Origin: Streptomyces lydicus
GTDB taxonomy: Bacteria > Actinomycetota > Actinomycetes > Streptomycetales > Streptomycetaceae
Length of the DNA stretch: 64,000 nt
Direction of reading: 5' to 3'
Assembly: GCF_000717345.1 (NCBI RefSeq)
Contig: NZ_JNZA01000008.1
Coordinates: 62,001 to 126,000, forward strand
Shown: one piece after another, positions 49,401 to 57,337 of the stretch
Numbering within the stretch: the stretch's first letter is position 1
How the letters are laid out: each line of letters starts with the position of its first letter
Translations under genes and position numbers: made by a program
The notes under the pieces: model-generated
Databases searched by the model: none
What the model saw: only the letters and a program-made list of their open reading frames with translations
What the model was told of the DNA's origin: nothing

Positions 49401-50665
49401 GTGTCGTCCTTCGCCGCGCCCTTGAGCTGGGCCGCGGTGTCGTGCGCCTCCTCGCGCAGCCGGTCGGCCTCGGCCTCCGCGTCGCGGCGCAGCCGCTCGG
49501 CCTCCTCGGCGGCGGCCTTGGTGGTGGCCTTGGCGTCCTCCGACGCCTTGGTCAGCACCTCCTCGGCGGTCCGCGCGGCCTTCGCCAGCTGCGCCGCGGA
49601 GTCCTCCGCGGCCTTCGACCGGGCGGCCTCCTGCGCCTCGGCGACGAGCCGTTCGGCCTCCGTGCGGGCGTCGGCGCGCAGTTGCTCCGCCTCGGCCTTG
49701 AGTGCCTCGGCCTCCTTGGTGGCCTCGGCGACCAGCCGCGCGACCTCCGCCTTGGCGGTGCGGGTGCGCTGCTCGTTCTCCGACTCGGCGGCCGACAGCC
49801 GCTTGCCGGCGGCCTGCTGCGCCTCGTCGACGAGCTTCTCCGCCTCGGCGCGCGCCTCGCGCAGCGCCGCGTCCGCCTCCTGGATCCGGGCCTCGGCGGT
49901 GCGGGTCAGCTCGGCGGCCTGGCGGCGCGCCTCCTCCGACTCGGTGCCGGCGGTGGTGCGCAGCTGCTCGGCCTGGTCGGTGGCCTCCTGGGCCTGGGCG
50001 GAGGCGGCGTTCAGCAGCCGCTCGGCGTCCGTACGCGCCCGGCGCAGGATGGATTCCGCTTCGGCGCGGGCCTCTTCGGCCGCGGTGCCCAGCCGTTCCC
50101 TGGCCTGGTCGGCCAGCCGCTGGGCCTCGGCGCGTGCGGACGCCAGCGCCTGCTCGGCCTCCGCCCGCGACTCCTCCATCAGCCGGCGGGCCTGCGACTC
50201 CGTACGGGCGCGCAGCTGTTCGGCCCAGGCGACGTTCTCGTTGACGTGCGATTCGACGGTCTGCCGGCGCTCGTTGAGCTCCTCGTCGAGGCGCTGGCGT
50301 CGGCTGACCGCCTCGGCGTGCAGCTCGGCCTCCAGCCGCGCCTGCCGCTCGGCCTGCTCCTGCAGCACCCGCTGGGTCTGTGCCCGCGCCTCGCGCAGCT
50401 CGCGCTCGGCGTCCGAACGCAGCTGGTCCGCCTGGATCTGCGCATTGCGCAGCAGCTGTTCGGCCTGATGACTGAGGTTGTCGTAGGCAGGGCGGGTCGC
50501 GAGGTTGCGGCGCGCCTCATGCAGCTTGGCGCGCAGCACCTCGACCTGGTAGCCGAGGTCGTCGGCGTGCTGGACGGCCTTGTCCCGCTCGGTCTTCAGC
50601 CGCTCCATCTCGGCTTCGAACTGCGAGAGGTGGTCGTCAGCCTCGTAGCGGTCGTTGCCCCGCAC
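46415..50665 (-). CDS. scy: Polarity organiser Scy
   Basis: A 1416-residue coiled coil that assembles with DivIVA and FilP at hyphal tips and controls tip number. Residues 1-60 look like a DivIVA-type head. The rest is an almost unbroken Ala/Glu/Arg/Asp coiled coil with the 51-residue repeat described for this family. For example, two AAEQADxLxSEA blocks are 102 residues apart, twice the unit. A short Gly/Ala/Ser tail ends the protein. It is about 90 residues longer than I recall for S. coelicolor Scy, as expected for repeat gain. The start is GTG. Confidence 0.95.
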   Translation of the reverse strand: MRGNDRYEADDHLSQFEAEMERLKTERDKAVQHADDLGYQVEVLRAKLHEARRNLATRPAYDNLSHQAEQLLRNAQIQADQLRSDAERELREARAQTQRVLQEQAERQARLEAELHAEAVSRRQRLDEELNERRQTVESHVNENVAWAEQLRARTESQARRLMEESRAEAEQALASARAEAQRLADQARERLGTAAEEARAEAESILRRARTDAERLLNAASAQAQEATDQAEQLRTTAGTESEEARRQAAELTRTAEARIQEADAALREARAEAEKLVDEAQQAAGKRLSAAESENEQRTRTAKAEVARLVAEATKEAEALKAEAEQLRADARTEAERLVAEAQEAARSKAAEDSAAQLAKAARTAEEVLTKASEDAKATTKAAAEEAERLRRDAEAEADRLREEAHDTAAQLKGAAKDDTKEYRAKTVELQEEARRLRGEAEQLRADAVAEGERIRSEARREAVQQIEEAAGTAEELLAKAKSDAEETRSGAVSESERVRTEAIERASGLRRQAEDALERARKESEQLLTEGAEAAELVTEEAEKAAAKLRADAEEAAQERRAEAQAELDRLRDEAEAKVTAAEEALREARAEAERLRRETQEEAARLKAEAAERRRTLQQEAEEEAERLRSEAAADAAAARSEGESVAVRLRSEAQAEAERLKSEAQETADRVRAEAASAAERTGTEAAEALAEAQEEAARRRREAEQLLGEAREEAHQERTSAREQSEELLSSARTRVGEAQEEAARLVEEADRRAAELVATAEQTAQQVRESVAGLHEQAGEEIAGLRSAAEHAAERTKSEAQEEADRVRKDAYEERERASEDAVRTRREAQEASDAAKSLAERAVSEAIEEADRLRAEAAGVLDEARRDANTARTEAAEQADRLVSEATAQAEKLVADASAKAQQLRTDASDALAAGEQDAARARAEARDDANRMRTDAAEQADRLISEARTEAERIVTEATELTSSAQDDADRTVAEAQQAAERLRAEGEQQARALVAEATDTAERLRADAAEVLEAARRDAEQIGDEARKAANKARSDAAEQADELMSEAATEAERLRTEAAETTADAERDADRTRADAREQADRMLATATAEADRLRAEAAETVTAAQEHANRTRNESAKIKEDAEAAAERTRNEAQQEADRLLDEARKDAAKRRGDAAEQADQLVAKAQEEALKAATAAEEQADTMVGAARKEADRIVTEATADGNSRVEKARTDANALLEEARGDATAIRERAEELRQRIESEVEELHERARRESAEAMKNAGERVDKLIAQATAQQVEAEEKADRMMSDASSEASKVRIAAVKKAEGLIKEAENKKAEAVRDAERMRAEAEAEAARIVDEGKRELEVLVRRREDINAEISRVQDVLEALESFETPGGGGENKGNGVKAGAGAGATRSSGKQSEG

Positions 50666-50873
50666 TGCGCGGTCCCATCCGTCCCCTGGTCATGGTGGCG
50701 GCCGGCCCCGGTCCTGCGGCGATCGTCCCGTACACGTCACGTCGTACCGGACTCGCGCCCATCGGAGCTGACCCTTCCGAAGAAATGGTGTCAGATCATC
50801 GGCAGAGTATGGGCCGAGCCCCACTTCCGTACCCCGGCCGAAGGTGCACTCTACCGGCCGGGGAACGCGAAGG

Positions 50874-51314
50874 TCAGTGCTCCGTCCCGGCAGGGGGTGC
50901 GGCGGTGACGAGTTCGGTGAGTACGCCGTGGCAGTCCTTGGGGTGCAGGAAGGTGATCCGCGAGCCCATCGAACCCTTCCTGGGCTCGTCGTACAGGACC
51001 CGTACGCCCTTGTCGCGGATGTCCTGGGAGTCACCGTCGACGTCCGCGGTGCCGAAGGCGATGTGGTGCACGCCCTCGCCGTTCTTGGCCAGCCACTTGC
51101 CCACCGCGGAGTCCTCGCGGGTGGGCTCCAGCAGCTGGAGGTAGGAGGCGCCGCCGTCGGACGTCTCATTGATCTTGAGCATGGCTTCCCGCACGCCCTG
51201 CTCCTCGTTGACCTCGGTGTGGAACACCTCGAAGCCGTACGTGGCACGGTAGAACTCGACAGTGGTGTCGAGGTCGAAACAGGCGATCCCGATGTGGTCG
51301 ATTCGCGTCAGCAT
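50874..51314 (-). CDS. mce: Methylmalonyl-CoA epimerase
   Basis: Interconverts (R)- and (S)-methylmalonyl-CoA, linking propionyl-CoA and succinyl-CoA and supplying polyketide extender units. The 146-residue vicinal-oxygen-chelate protein carries the expected metal ligands: H7 in DHIGIA, Q60 in YLQLLEP, H84 in GVHHIAF and E134 in LTEL. I chose ATG 51314, since the conserved LTRIDHIGIA follows at once. An earlier in-frame ATG adds 17 residues with no family support. It is divergent from the thiolase gene. Confidence 0.95.
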   Translation of the reverse strand: MLTRIDHIGIACFDLDTTVEFYRATYGFEVFHTEVNEEQGVREAMLKINETSDGGASYLQLLEPTREDSAVGKWLAKNGEGVHHIAFGTADVDGDSQDIRDKGVRVLYDEPRKGSMGSRITFLHPKDCHGVLTELVTAAPPAGTEH

Positions 51315-51451
51315 GAGTCCAGTGCACCGCTCGCACAGCTGGTTACGCAACGTGCGCGCGATCACACCGGCTTGCCGGTGACCCCGGGCGTACCGCTCAG
51401 TACATTGACGGGAACCCTCGTTAACTTCCCTGCAAAGGAAGGCCGCATCGC

Positions 51452-52663
51452 ATGTCTCAAACGAACGGCACGAACGGCACCACCTCAGTGATCGTGGCGG
51501 GCGCGCGCACCCCCATGGGCCGGCTCCTGGGGTCCCTGCGGACCTTCTCGGGCGCCGATCTGGGCGGCTTCGCCATCAAGGCGGCGCTGGACCGGGCGGG
51601 CATCGGCGGTGACCAGGTGCAGTACGTGATCATGGGCCAGGTGCTGCAGGCCGGGGCGGGGCAGATCCCGGCGCGCCAGGCGGCAGTCAAGGCCGGCATC
51701 CCGATGAACGTCCCCGCGCTGACCGTCAACAAGGTCTGTCTCTCGGGCCTCGACGCCATCGCGCTGGCCGACCAGCTCATCCGCGCCGGCGAGTTCGACG
51801 TGATCGTCGCCGGCGGCCAGGAGTCCATGACCAACGCCCCGCACCTGCTCCCCAAGTCGCGGGAGGGCTACAAGTACGGCGCCGTCGAGATGCTCGACGC
51901 GATGGCCCACGACGGCCTCACCGACGCCTTCGAGGGCATCGCCATGGGCGAGTCGACCGAGAAGCACAACACCCGTCTGGGCATCGCCCGTCCGGAGCAG
52001 GACGAGGTCGCCGCGCGCTCCCACCAGCGGGCCGCCGCCGCCCAGAAGAACGGGCTCTTCGAGGCCGAGATCACCCCCGTGGAGATCCCGCAGCGCAAGG
52101 GCGAGCCGGTCGTCTTCGCCAAGGACGAGGGCATCCGCGGGGAGACCACGGCGGAGTCGCTGGGCAAGCTGCGCCCGGCGTTCGCCAAGGACGGCACGAT
52201 CACCGCCGGCACCTCCTCGCAGATCTCCGACGGCGCGGCCGCCGTCGTGGTGATGAGCAAGGCCAAGGCCGAGCAGCTGGGCCTGGAGTGGATCGCCGAG
52301 ATCGGTGCGCACGGCAACGTCGCGGGCCCGGACAACTCGCTGCAGTCCCAGCCGTCCAACGCGATCAACCACGCGCTGGGCAAGGAGGGACTGACCGTCC
52401 AGGATCTTGACCTGATCGAGATCAACGAGGCGTTCGCGGCCGTCGCGGTGCAGTCGATGAAGGATCTCGGGGTGTCCCCCGAAAAGGTGAATGTCAACGG
52501 CGGTGCCATCGCCCTGGGTCACCCGATCGGCATGTCCGGCGCCCGCATCGTGCTGCACCTCGCACTGGAGCTGCGCCGGCGCGGCGGCGGCGTGGGTGCC
52601 GCGGCGCTGTGTGGCGGCGGTGGTCAGGGCGACGCGCTGATCATTCGCGTACCGGGTAAGTAA
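51452..52663 (+). CDS. Acetyl-CoA C-acetyltransferase (thiolase)
   Basis: Condenses two acetyl-CoA to acetoacetyl-CoA, or the reverse. The nucleophile is C96 in NKVCLSG, with H357 in GHPIGMSG and C387 in CGGGGQG as the other catalytic residues. The length is 403 residues. The gene lies between epimerase and meaB, an arrangement I know from Streptomyces. The 3-hydroxybutyryl-CoA dehydrogenase elsewhere in this window could take its product onward. AAGGAAGG precedes the ATG. Confidence 0.96.
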   Translation: MSQTNGTNGTTSVIVAGARTPMGRLLGSLRTFSGADLGGFAIKAALDRAGIGGDQVQYVIMGQVLQAGAGQIPARQAAVKAGIPMNVPALTVNKVCLSGLDAIALADQLIRAGEFDVIVAGGQESMTNAPHLLPKSREGYKYGAVEMLDAMAHDGLTDAFEGIAMGESTEKHNTRLGIARPEQDEVAARSHQRAAAAQKNGLFEAEITPVEIPQRKGEPVVFAKDEGIRGETTAESLGKLRPAFAKDGTITAGTSSQISDGAAAVVVMSKAKAEQLGLEWIAEIGAHGNVAGPDNSLQSQPSNAINHALGKEGLTVQDLDLIEINEAFAAVAVQSMKDLGVSPEKVNVNGGAIALGHPIGMSGARIVLHLALELRRRGGGVGAAALCGGGGQGDALIIRVPGK

Positions 52664-52716
52664 GCGCGTACGGGCGGGCCGGACGCGGACGAGCGAGCCG
52701 AAGGAGACGGGCAGCG

Positions 52717-53676
52717 ATGGTGGACGTCCCCCAGCTGGTGGAGCAGGCACGGCAGGGCCGGCCGAGGGCGGTGGCACGGCTGATCTCCCTCGTGGAGGGG
52801 GCCGCGCCGGAGCTGCGCGAGGTGATGGCGGCGCTCGCGCCGCTCACCGGCAACGCCTATGTGGTGGGCCTGACCGGCTCGCCCGGAGTGGGGAAGTCCA
52901 CCACCACCTCCGCGCTGGTCACGGCGTACCGCAAGACGGGCAAACGGGTCGGCGTGCTCGCCGTCGACCCGTCCTCCCCGTTCTCCGGCGGCGCGCTGCT
53001 CGGTGACCGGGTCCGGATGAGCGAGCACGCCTCCGACCCCGGCGTCTACATCCGTTCGATGGCCACCCGGGGCCACCTGGGCGGTCTGGCCTGGGCCGCG
53101 CCGCAGGCGATCCGGGTGCTGGACGGGGCGGGTTGCGACGTGATCCTCGTCGAGACGGTCGGCGTCGGCCAGTCCGAGGTGGAGATCGCCTCGCAGGCCG
53201 ACACCAGCGTGGTGCTGCTGGCGCCCGGCATGGGCGACGGGATCCAGGCGGCCAAGGCCGGAATCCTGGAGATCGGCGACGTGTACGTCGTCAACAAGGC
53301 CGACCGGGACGGCGCCGACGCCACTGCCCGGGAGCTCAACCACATGCTGGGCCTGGGGGAGTCCCGGGCGCCCGGCGACTGGCGGCCGCCGATCGTCAAG
53401 ACCGTCGCCCAGCGCTCCGAGGGCGTCGACGAGGTCGTCGAGGCCCTGGAGAAGCACCGCGCCTGGATGGAGGAGCACGGCGTGCTGGCCGAGCGGCGCC
53501 GCGCCCGGGCCGCCCACGAGGTCGAGACCATCGCGGTGACCGCGCTGCGCGAGCGGATCGGGGACCTGAGCGGCGACCGCCGGCTGGATGCCCTGGCCGA
53601 GCGGATCGTCGCCGGCGAGACCGATCCCTACCGGGCGGCGGACGAGTTGGTGGACGGGCTGACGAACGGGGGCTGA
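52717..53676 (+). CDS. meaB: Methylmalonyl-CoA mutase-associated GTPase MeaB
   Basis: G3E-family GTPase that guards and reloads B12-dependent acyl-CoA mutases. The P-loop is GSPGVGKST (residues 54-62), and the family segments VDPSSPFSGGALLGDRVRM and ETVGVGQSE are present. NKAD gives guanine specificity. The length is 319 residues. It lies 53 nt after the thiolase gene with GGAGACGG before the ATG, so the two probably share a transcript. The mutase itself is not in the window. Confidence 0.96.
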   Translation: MVDVPQLVEQARQGRPRAVARLISLVEGAAPELREVMAALAPLTGNAYVVGLTGSPGVGKSTTTSALVTAYRKTGKRVGVLAVDPSSPFSGGALLGDRVRMSEHASDPGVYIRSMATRGHLGGLAWAAPQAIRVLDGAGCDVILVETVGVGQSEVEIASQADTSVVLLAPGMGDGIQAAKAGILEIGDVYVVNKADRDGADATARELNHMLGLGESRAPGDWRPPIVKTVAQRSEGVDEVVEALEKHRAWMEEHGVLAERRRARAAHEVETIAVTALRERIGDLSGDRRLDALAERIVAGETDPYRAADELVDGLTNGG

Positions 53677-53691
53677 GCCGCCCGGCGAGGC

Positions 53692-53717
53692 CCGGGGGCC
53701 GCCCGCGCGGCCCCCGG
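53692..53717. terminator. Hairpin between convergent meaB and PepSY genes
   Basis: A perfect 11-bp stem (CCGGGGGCCGC / GCGGCCCCCGG) has a tetraloop. It lies 15 nt from each stop codon and so can end both transcripts. Confidence 0.85.
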
Positions 53718-53732
53718 CCGGCCCGTACGGCG

Positions 53733-54374
53733 TCAGTCGTCCGCGCCGTCGTTGTCGTCGTCGTCCGCGTCGTGTGCCGGCGCGGTGGTCAGCTTGCCGC
53801 TGTCCGGGTCGACCAGCAGCTTGTGCTCCTTGCCGTCCTTGCCGACGGTCTCGACCTCCCAGACGGCCCGGGCCCGGTGGTCACCGTCCAGCTCGACGGA
53901 GGTCACCGTGCCGTGCGCCGCAGCGGCCGTGCGGGCGGCGCCCGCGGCGTCGGTCCGGGCGGTCTTCAGGGCCGCCTGCTCCCGCGTGTGGTCGTCGTCG
54001 TCCCCCTGCTCGACGTGCTGGTTCAGCACCCGGGCGTCGCCCGCGTCGAGGGTCAGCTCGTGCCACTTGCCGTCCTTGCCCAGGACGTCCGCGTCCCAGA
54101 CCAGCCCGGGACGGTCGCGGTCCAGGTCGAGGCCGGTCACGGTGCCCGGTACGGCCTTCAGGGCGGCGGCCGCGGCCTGCGGCGCGGTCACCTTCGCGGC
54201 GGCGGCCTCACGGGCGTCCTCCGTGCCGGGCCGCCCGGGGCCGGCCGCCTGCCGCGACGGGGCGTCGGAGGGTCCGGACGGGGCTCCGCCCCCGCTGACC
54301 GCGACGGCGGTGACCGCGCCGCCGGCGACCAGGGCGGCCGCTGCGGCGGTGGCGATGACGAGGTGGCGCTTCAT
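53733..54374 (-). CDS. Secreted or membrane-tethered PepSY-domain protein
   Basis: The 213-residue protein starts with a signal peptide (KRHLVIATAAAAALVAGGAVTAVAV, residues 2-27, shown here in parts). Two PepSY repeats follow (about residues 62-110 and 130-195), each with a W-x-V/A-E/D pattern such as VWDADVLGKDGKWHEL and VWEVETVGKDGKEHKL. PepSY proteins often inhibit proteases or sense the cell envelope. It is divergent from an OmpR-type two-component operon across phased CTGAAG boxes, so it is a likely target of that system. The tail is very acidic. Confidence 0.9.
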   Translation of the reverse strand: MKRHLVIATAAAAALVAGGAVTAVAVSGGGAPSGPSDAPSRQAAGPGRPGTEDAREAAAAKVTAPQAAAAALKAVPGTVTGLDLDRDRPGLVWDADVLGKDGKWHELTLDAGDARVLNQHVEQGDDDDHTREQAALKTARTDAAGAARTAAAAHGTVTSVELDGDHRARAVWEVETVGKDGKEHKLLVDPDSGKLTTAPAHDADDDDNDGADD

Positions 54375-54444
54375 GTGTCTCTCCCCTGAGTTCGGCGGTG
54401 CCAGCGCTGTGCGAACGCTGTGCCACCACACTGGCCGAGCGGAC

Positions 54445-54481
54445 CTGAAGGGGAGCTGAAGCCGGCTGAAGTGATCTTCAG
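54445..54481. promoter_or_regulatory. Phased CTGAAG boxes in the PepSY/two-component promoter
   Basis: CTGAAG occurs at 54445, 54456 and 54466, and its complement CTTCAG at 54476. Start-to-start spacing is 11, 10 and 10 bp, about one helical turn each. Such arrays are typical binding sites for OmpR-type regulators, and the regulator encoded just downstream is the obvious candidate. Confidence 0.65.
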
Positions 54482-54506
54482 GTTCGGGCTGGCAGGCTTG
54501 GGTGCC

Positions 54507-55199
54507 ATGCGCCCTCCCGCCGCTCACCGCCCCCCGCTCCGACTCCTGCTCGTGGAGGACGAGAAGCGCCTGGCCCTGTCGCTCGCGAAGGGCCTGCGGG
54601 CCGAGGGCTACGCGGTCGACGTGGTGCACGACGGCCTGGAAGGGCTGCACCGGGCGGGCGAGGGCGGCTACGACCTGGTCGTGCTGGACATCATGCTGCC
54701 CGGCATGAACGGCTACCGCGTCTGCGGGGCGCTGCGGGCGGCCGGGAACGACGTACCGATCCTGATGCTGACCGCCAAGGACGGCGAGTACGACGAGGCC
54801 GAGGGGCTGGACACCGGTGCCGACGACTATCTGACCAAGCCGTTCTCGTACGTGGTGCTGGTGGCGCGGGTGAAGGCGCTGCTGCGGCGGCGTGGGCGGA
54901 GCGCGCAGCCGGTGCTGCGGGTGGGGCCGCTGACCGTCGACCAGGGGGCCCGGCGGGTCGAGCGGGGCGGCGCCGAAGTGGCGTTGACCGCGAAGGAGTT
55001 CGCCGTGCTGGAGCAGCTGGCGGTGCGCGCGGGCGAGGTGGTCTCCAAGGCGGAGATCCTGGAGCACGTCTGGGACTTCGCGTACGAGGGCGATGTCAAC
55101 ATCATCGAGGTCTATGTGAGCGCGCTGCGGCGCAAGCTCGGCGCGGAGCGCATCGTGACGGTGCGCGGCGCGGGGTACCGGCTGGTGGCCGGTGACTAG
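54507..55199 (+). CDS. OmpR/PhoB-family response regulator
   Basis: Receiver domain at residues 10-125 with D61 (LVVLDIMLPGMNG) and K111 (LTKPFSY). The winged-helix output domain (residues 135-230) ends with GAERIVTVRGAGYRL. The kinase gene begins 8 bases before its stop, so the pair is co-translated. I chose ATG 54507, immediately before the receiver fold. An in-frame start further upstream would run through the CTGAAG boxes. It is probably autoregulated and controls the divergent PepSY gene. Confidence 0.95.
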   Translation: MRPPAAHRPPLRLLLVEDEKRLALSLAKGLRAEGYAVDVVHDGLEGLHRAGEGGYDLVVLDIMLPGMNGYRVCGALRAAGNDVPILMLTAKDGEYDEAEGLDTGADDYLTKPFSYVVLVARVKALLRRRGRSAQPVLRVGPLTVDQGARRVERGGAEVALTAKEFAVLEQLAVRAGEVVSKAEILEHVWDFAYEGDVNIIEVYVSALRRKLGAERIVTVRGAGYRLVAGD

Positions 55200-56643
55200 G
55201 GCGGGGGCCTCCCCGGGGCGGCGGACCGGTGTGCCGGGTTCCGTACGGGCCCGGGCGGCGGCCGGTGCGACCGTGGTGGTGGCACTGGCGCTGATCGCGG
55301 CGGGTACCGCGGTGCTGCTGGTGCTGCGCGGCAATCTCCAGGGCCAGGCCGGGCTCCAGGCGGAGGTCGCGGCGCGCGAGGTGGCCGCGCAGATCGCCAC
55401 GGGCACGCCGTACGACCGGCTCCACCTGCCGGACGGCGACGAGCACCCGGTGGTGGTCACCGACGAGGACGGCCGGGTGCTGGCGGTGGGCGACGAGGTG
55501 CGGGCGGTCGACGGGAGGTCCGTGGACGGGGCGCGGACCGGGGCGGGGCACACCGGCGCCGGGCAGCCGTCCGACGACGACGCCGACGAGGACGACGCGC
55601 GCGGGCTGCGGCCCGGCGAGGTCGACGACGACGTGCACCAGAGCGACGGGACCGCGGACGTCGACGGCACGGTCGCCGACTACCGGTTCGCGGCGGTCGA
55701 GGCCGAGGACGGCCGGGGGGAGAAGGCCACGGTGCGGGCCGGGTCGGCGCTGGCGCCGGAGCGCGCGGCCGTCGGGTCCGTGCGCGACGCGATGCTGATC
55801 GGGCTGCCGCTGCTGCTCGTGGTGGTGGCCGGGGTGACCTGGCTGGTGACCCGGCGGGCGCTGCGCCCGGTGGAGGGCATCCGCTCGGAGATGGCGGCGA
55901 TCACGGCCAGTACGGACCTGTCGCGGCGGGTGCCGGAGCCGGCGGCCCGGGACGAGATCGCGCGGCTGGCGCGGACGACCAATGAGACGCTCGCGGCGCT
56001 GGAGGCGAGCGTCGAGCGGCAGCGGCGGTTCGTCGCGGACGCCTCGCACGAGCTGCGCAGCCCGATCGCGAGCCTGCGCACCCAGCTGGAGGTGGGGGTG
56101 GCGCACCCGGAGCTGCTCGATGTGCCGGGCGCGGTGGCGGACACCGTGCGGCTGCAGCGGCTGGCGGCGGATCTGCTGCTGTTGGCCCGGCTGGACTCGG
56201 GGGAGCGGCCCGCGGGGGGCCGGGTCGATCTGGCGGCGCTGGTGCGGGAGGAGACCGCGCAGCGGGCCGGGGACCGGGTGCCGGTGCGGGTGGGCCCGTC
56301 GGAGGGCCTGGAAGTGGCGGGTTCGCGGAGCCAGTTGGGGCGGGTGCTGGGCAACCTGCTGGACAACGCCCAGCGGCACGCGGCCTCGTCCGTGGAGGTG
56401 GCCGTGGTGCGCGACGGGGCGTGGGCGGTGCTGCGCGTCGAGGACGACGGGCCCGGGGTGCCGGAGGCCGAACGGGAGCGGATCTTCGAGCGGTTCGTAC
56501 GGCTCGACGACGCGCGGGCGCGGGACGACGGCGGCGCCGGGCTGGGCCTGGCCATCGCGCGGGACGTGGCGGTGCGGCACGGCGGCTCGCTGGCGGTACG
56601 CGAGCGGGCGGCCTTCGAGCTGCGGCTGCCGGTGGCGGGCTGA
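55192..56643 (+). CDS. Sensor histidine kinase (EnvZ-like layout)
   Basis: Two membrane helices (about residues 24-46 and 203-223) frame an extracytoplasmic loop of about 155 residues. Its middle is strongly acidic (DDDADEDDARG). A HAMP linker precedes H286 in DASHELRSPIASLR, and the catalytic domain shows NLLDNAQRHA, DDGPGVP and GAGLGLAIAR. The acidic sensor loop suggests detection of cations or a basic peptide, which is inference. The GTG start overlaps the regulator gene by 8 bases. Confidence 0.95.
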   Translation: MTRAGASPGRRTGVPGSVRARAAAGATVVVALALIAAGTAVLLVLRGNLQGQAGLQAEVAAREVAAQIATGTPYDRLHLPDGDEHPVVVTDEDGRVLAVGDEVRAVDGRSVDGARTGAGHTGAGQPSDDDADEDDARGLRPGEVDDDVHQSDGTADVDGTVADYRFAAVEAEDGRGEKATVRAGSALAPERAAVGSVRDAMLIGLPLLLVVVAGVTWLVTRRALRPVEGIRSEMAAITASTDLSRRVPEPAARDEIARLARTTNETLAALEASVERQRRFVADASHELRSPIASLRTQLEVGVAHPELLDVPGAVADTVRLQRLAADLLLLARLDSGERPAGGRVDLAALVREETAQRAGDRVPVRVGPSEGLEVAGSRSQLGRVLGNLLDNAQRHAASSVEVAVVRDGAWAVLRVEDDGPGVPEAERERIFERFVRLDDARARDDGGAGLGLAIARDVAVRHGGSLAVRERAAFELRLPVAG

Positions 56644-56660
56644 GCCGCCGCGCGCCGGCG

Positions 56661-56686
56661 CCGCGGCCCCCGGTGCGGGGCCGCGG
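56661..56686. terminator. Terminator between kinase and marR genes
   Basis: A perfect 10-bp stem CCGCGGCCCC/GGGGCCGCGG has a 6-nt loop and lies 17 nt after the kinase stop. The MarR gene converges from the other side. Confidence 0.75.
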
Positions 56687-56732
56687 GGTGCCCCGGAGCC
56701 CCTACGGGGGCCGGGGCGGGGCGGGGCGCCGG

Positions 56733-57209
56733 TCAGAGGCCGCCGCGGTGCGCGCGCAGGTGTTCGGCCACGGGGGCGAGGGAGGTGCGCAGCGCTTCGA
56801 GGTCCTCGGAGGCGAAGAGGTCGATGAAGTGCTTGCGGACCGAGGTGACGTGGTGGGGGGCCACCCGGCGCATGGTCTCCCAGCCCTCCTCCGTCAGCAC
56901 CGCGTACAGGCCACGACGGTCCGACTCGCAGCTCTCGCGGCGCACCAGTCCGGCGTTCTCCATCCGCGTGATCTGGTGGGAGAGACGGCTCTTGGACTGC
57001 AGGGTGCTGGCTGCCAGGTCGCTCATCCGGAGCCGGTGGTCCTCGGCCTCGGAGAGGTTGACCAGGATCTCGTAGTCGTTGTTCGTGAGCCCGAACGGCT
57101 GGAGATCGCGCTCCAGTTGGTGCATCAGCAGCCTGCTGACGTCCAGATGGGTGCGCCAGGCACGCTGCTCCTGGTCGGTCAGCCAGGGGGTGTCGCTGTC
57201 GGTCGTCAT
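56733..57209 (-). CDS. MarR family transcriptional regulator
   Basis: A 158-residue winged-helix dimer. The DNA-binding part contains MSDLAASTLQSKSRLSHQITRMENAGLVRRE and the wing SDRRGLYAVLTEEG. No cysteine pair or obvious metal site is seen. It is divergent from nothing close. The AIM24 operon ends 128 nt upstream on the same strand. The AT-rich promoter at 57217-57251 may hold its own operator. Confidence 0.93.
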   Translation of the reverse strand: MTTDSDTPWLTDQEQRAWRTHLDVSRLLMHQLERDLQPFGLTNNDYEILVNLSEAEDHRLRMSDLAASTLQSKSRLSHQITRMENAGLVRRESCESDRRGLYAVLTEEGWETMRRVAPHHVTSVRKHFIDLFASEDLEALRTSLAPVAEHLRAHRGGL

Positions 57210-57216
57210 GGAGGAA

Positions 57217-57251
57217 TTCTATCCGTAAAAGTTGAATAATGAATTAATTGC
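57217..57251 (-). promoter_or_regulatory. AT-rich promoter/operator of the MarR gene
   Basis: A 35-nt AT island includes the imperfect inverted repeat TTGAATAATGAATTAA at 57232-57247, directly upstream of the MarR start. In 70-percent-plus GC DNA this stands out. Autorepression by MarR here is inference. Confidence 0.45.
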
Positions 57252-57337
57252 ACTGGGGAATCGTTGCGAGTGGTGACGTCGGCCGGCCGGGGCCGGTGTG
57301 GGTCAGACGTTCGAGGTCACCGTCCGCAGACTACCGC

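Noticed and set aside
46361..50908. A 1515-codon open frame on the plus strand
   Set aside because: It is antisense to scy. GC-rich coiled-coil repeats with regular codon use keep the opposite strand open. The translation is Leu/Gly/Arg-rich low complexity with no domain or ribosome site.
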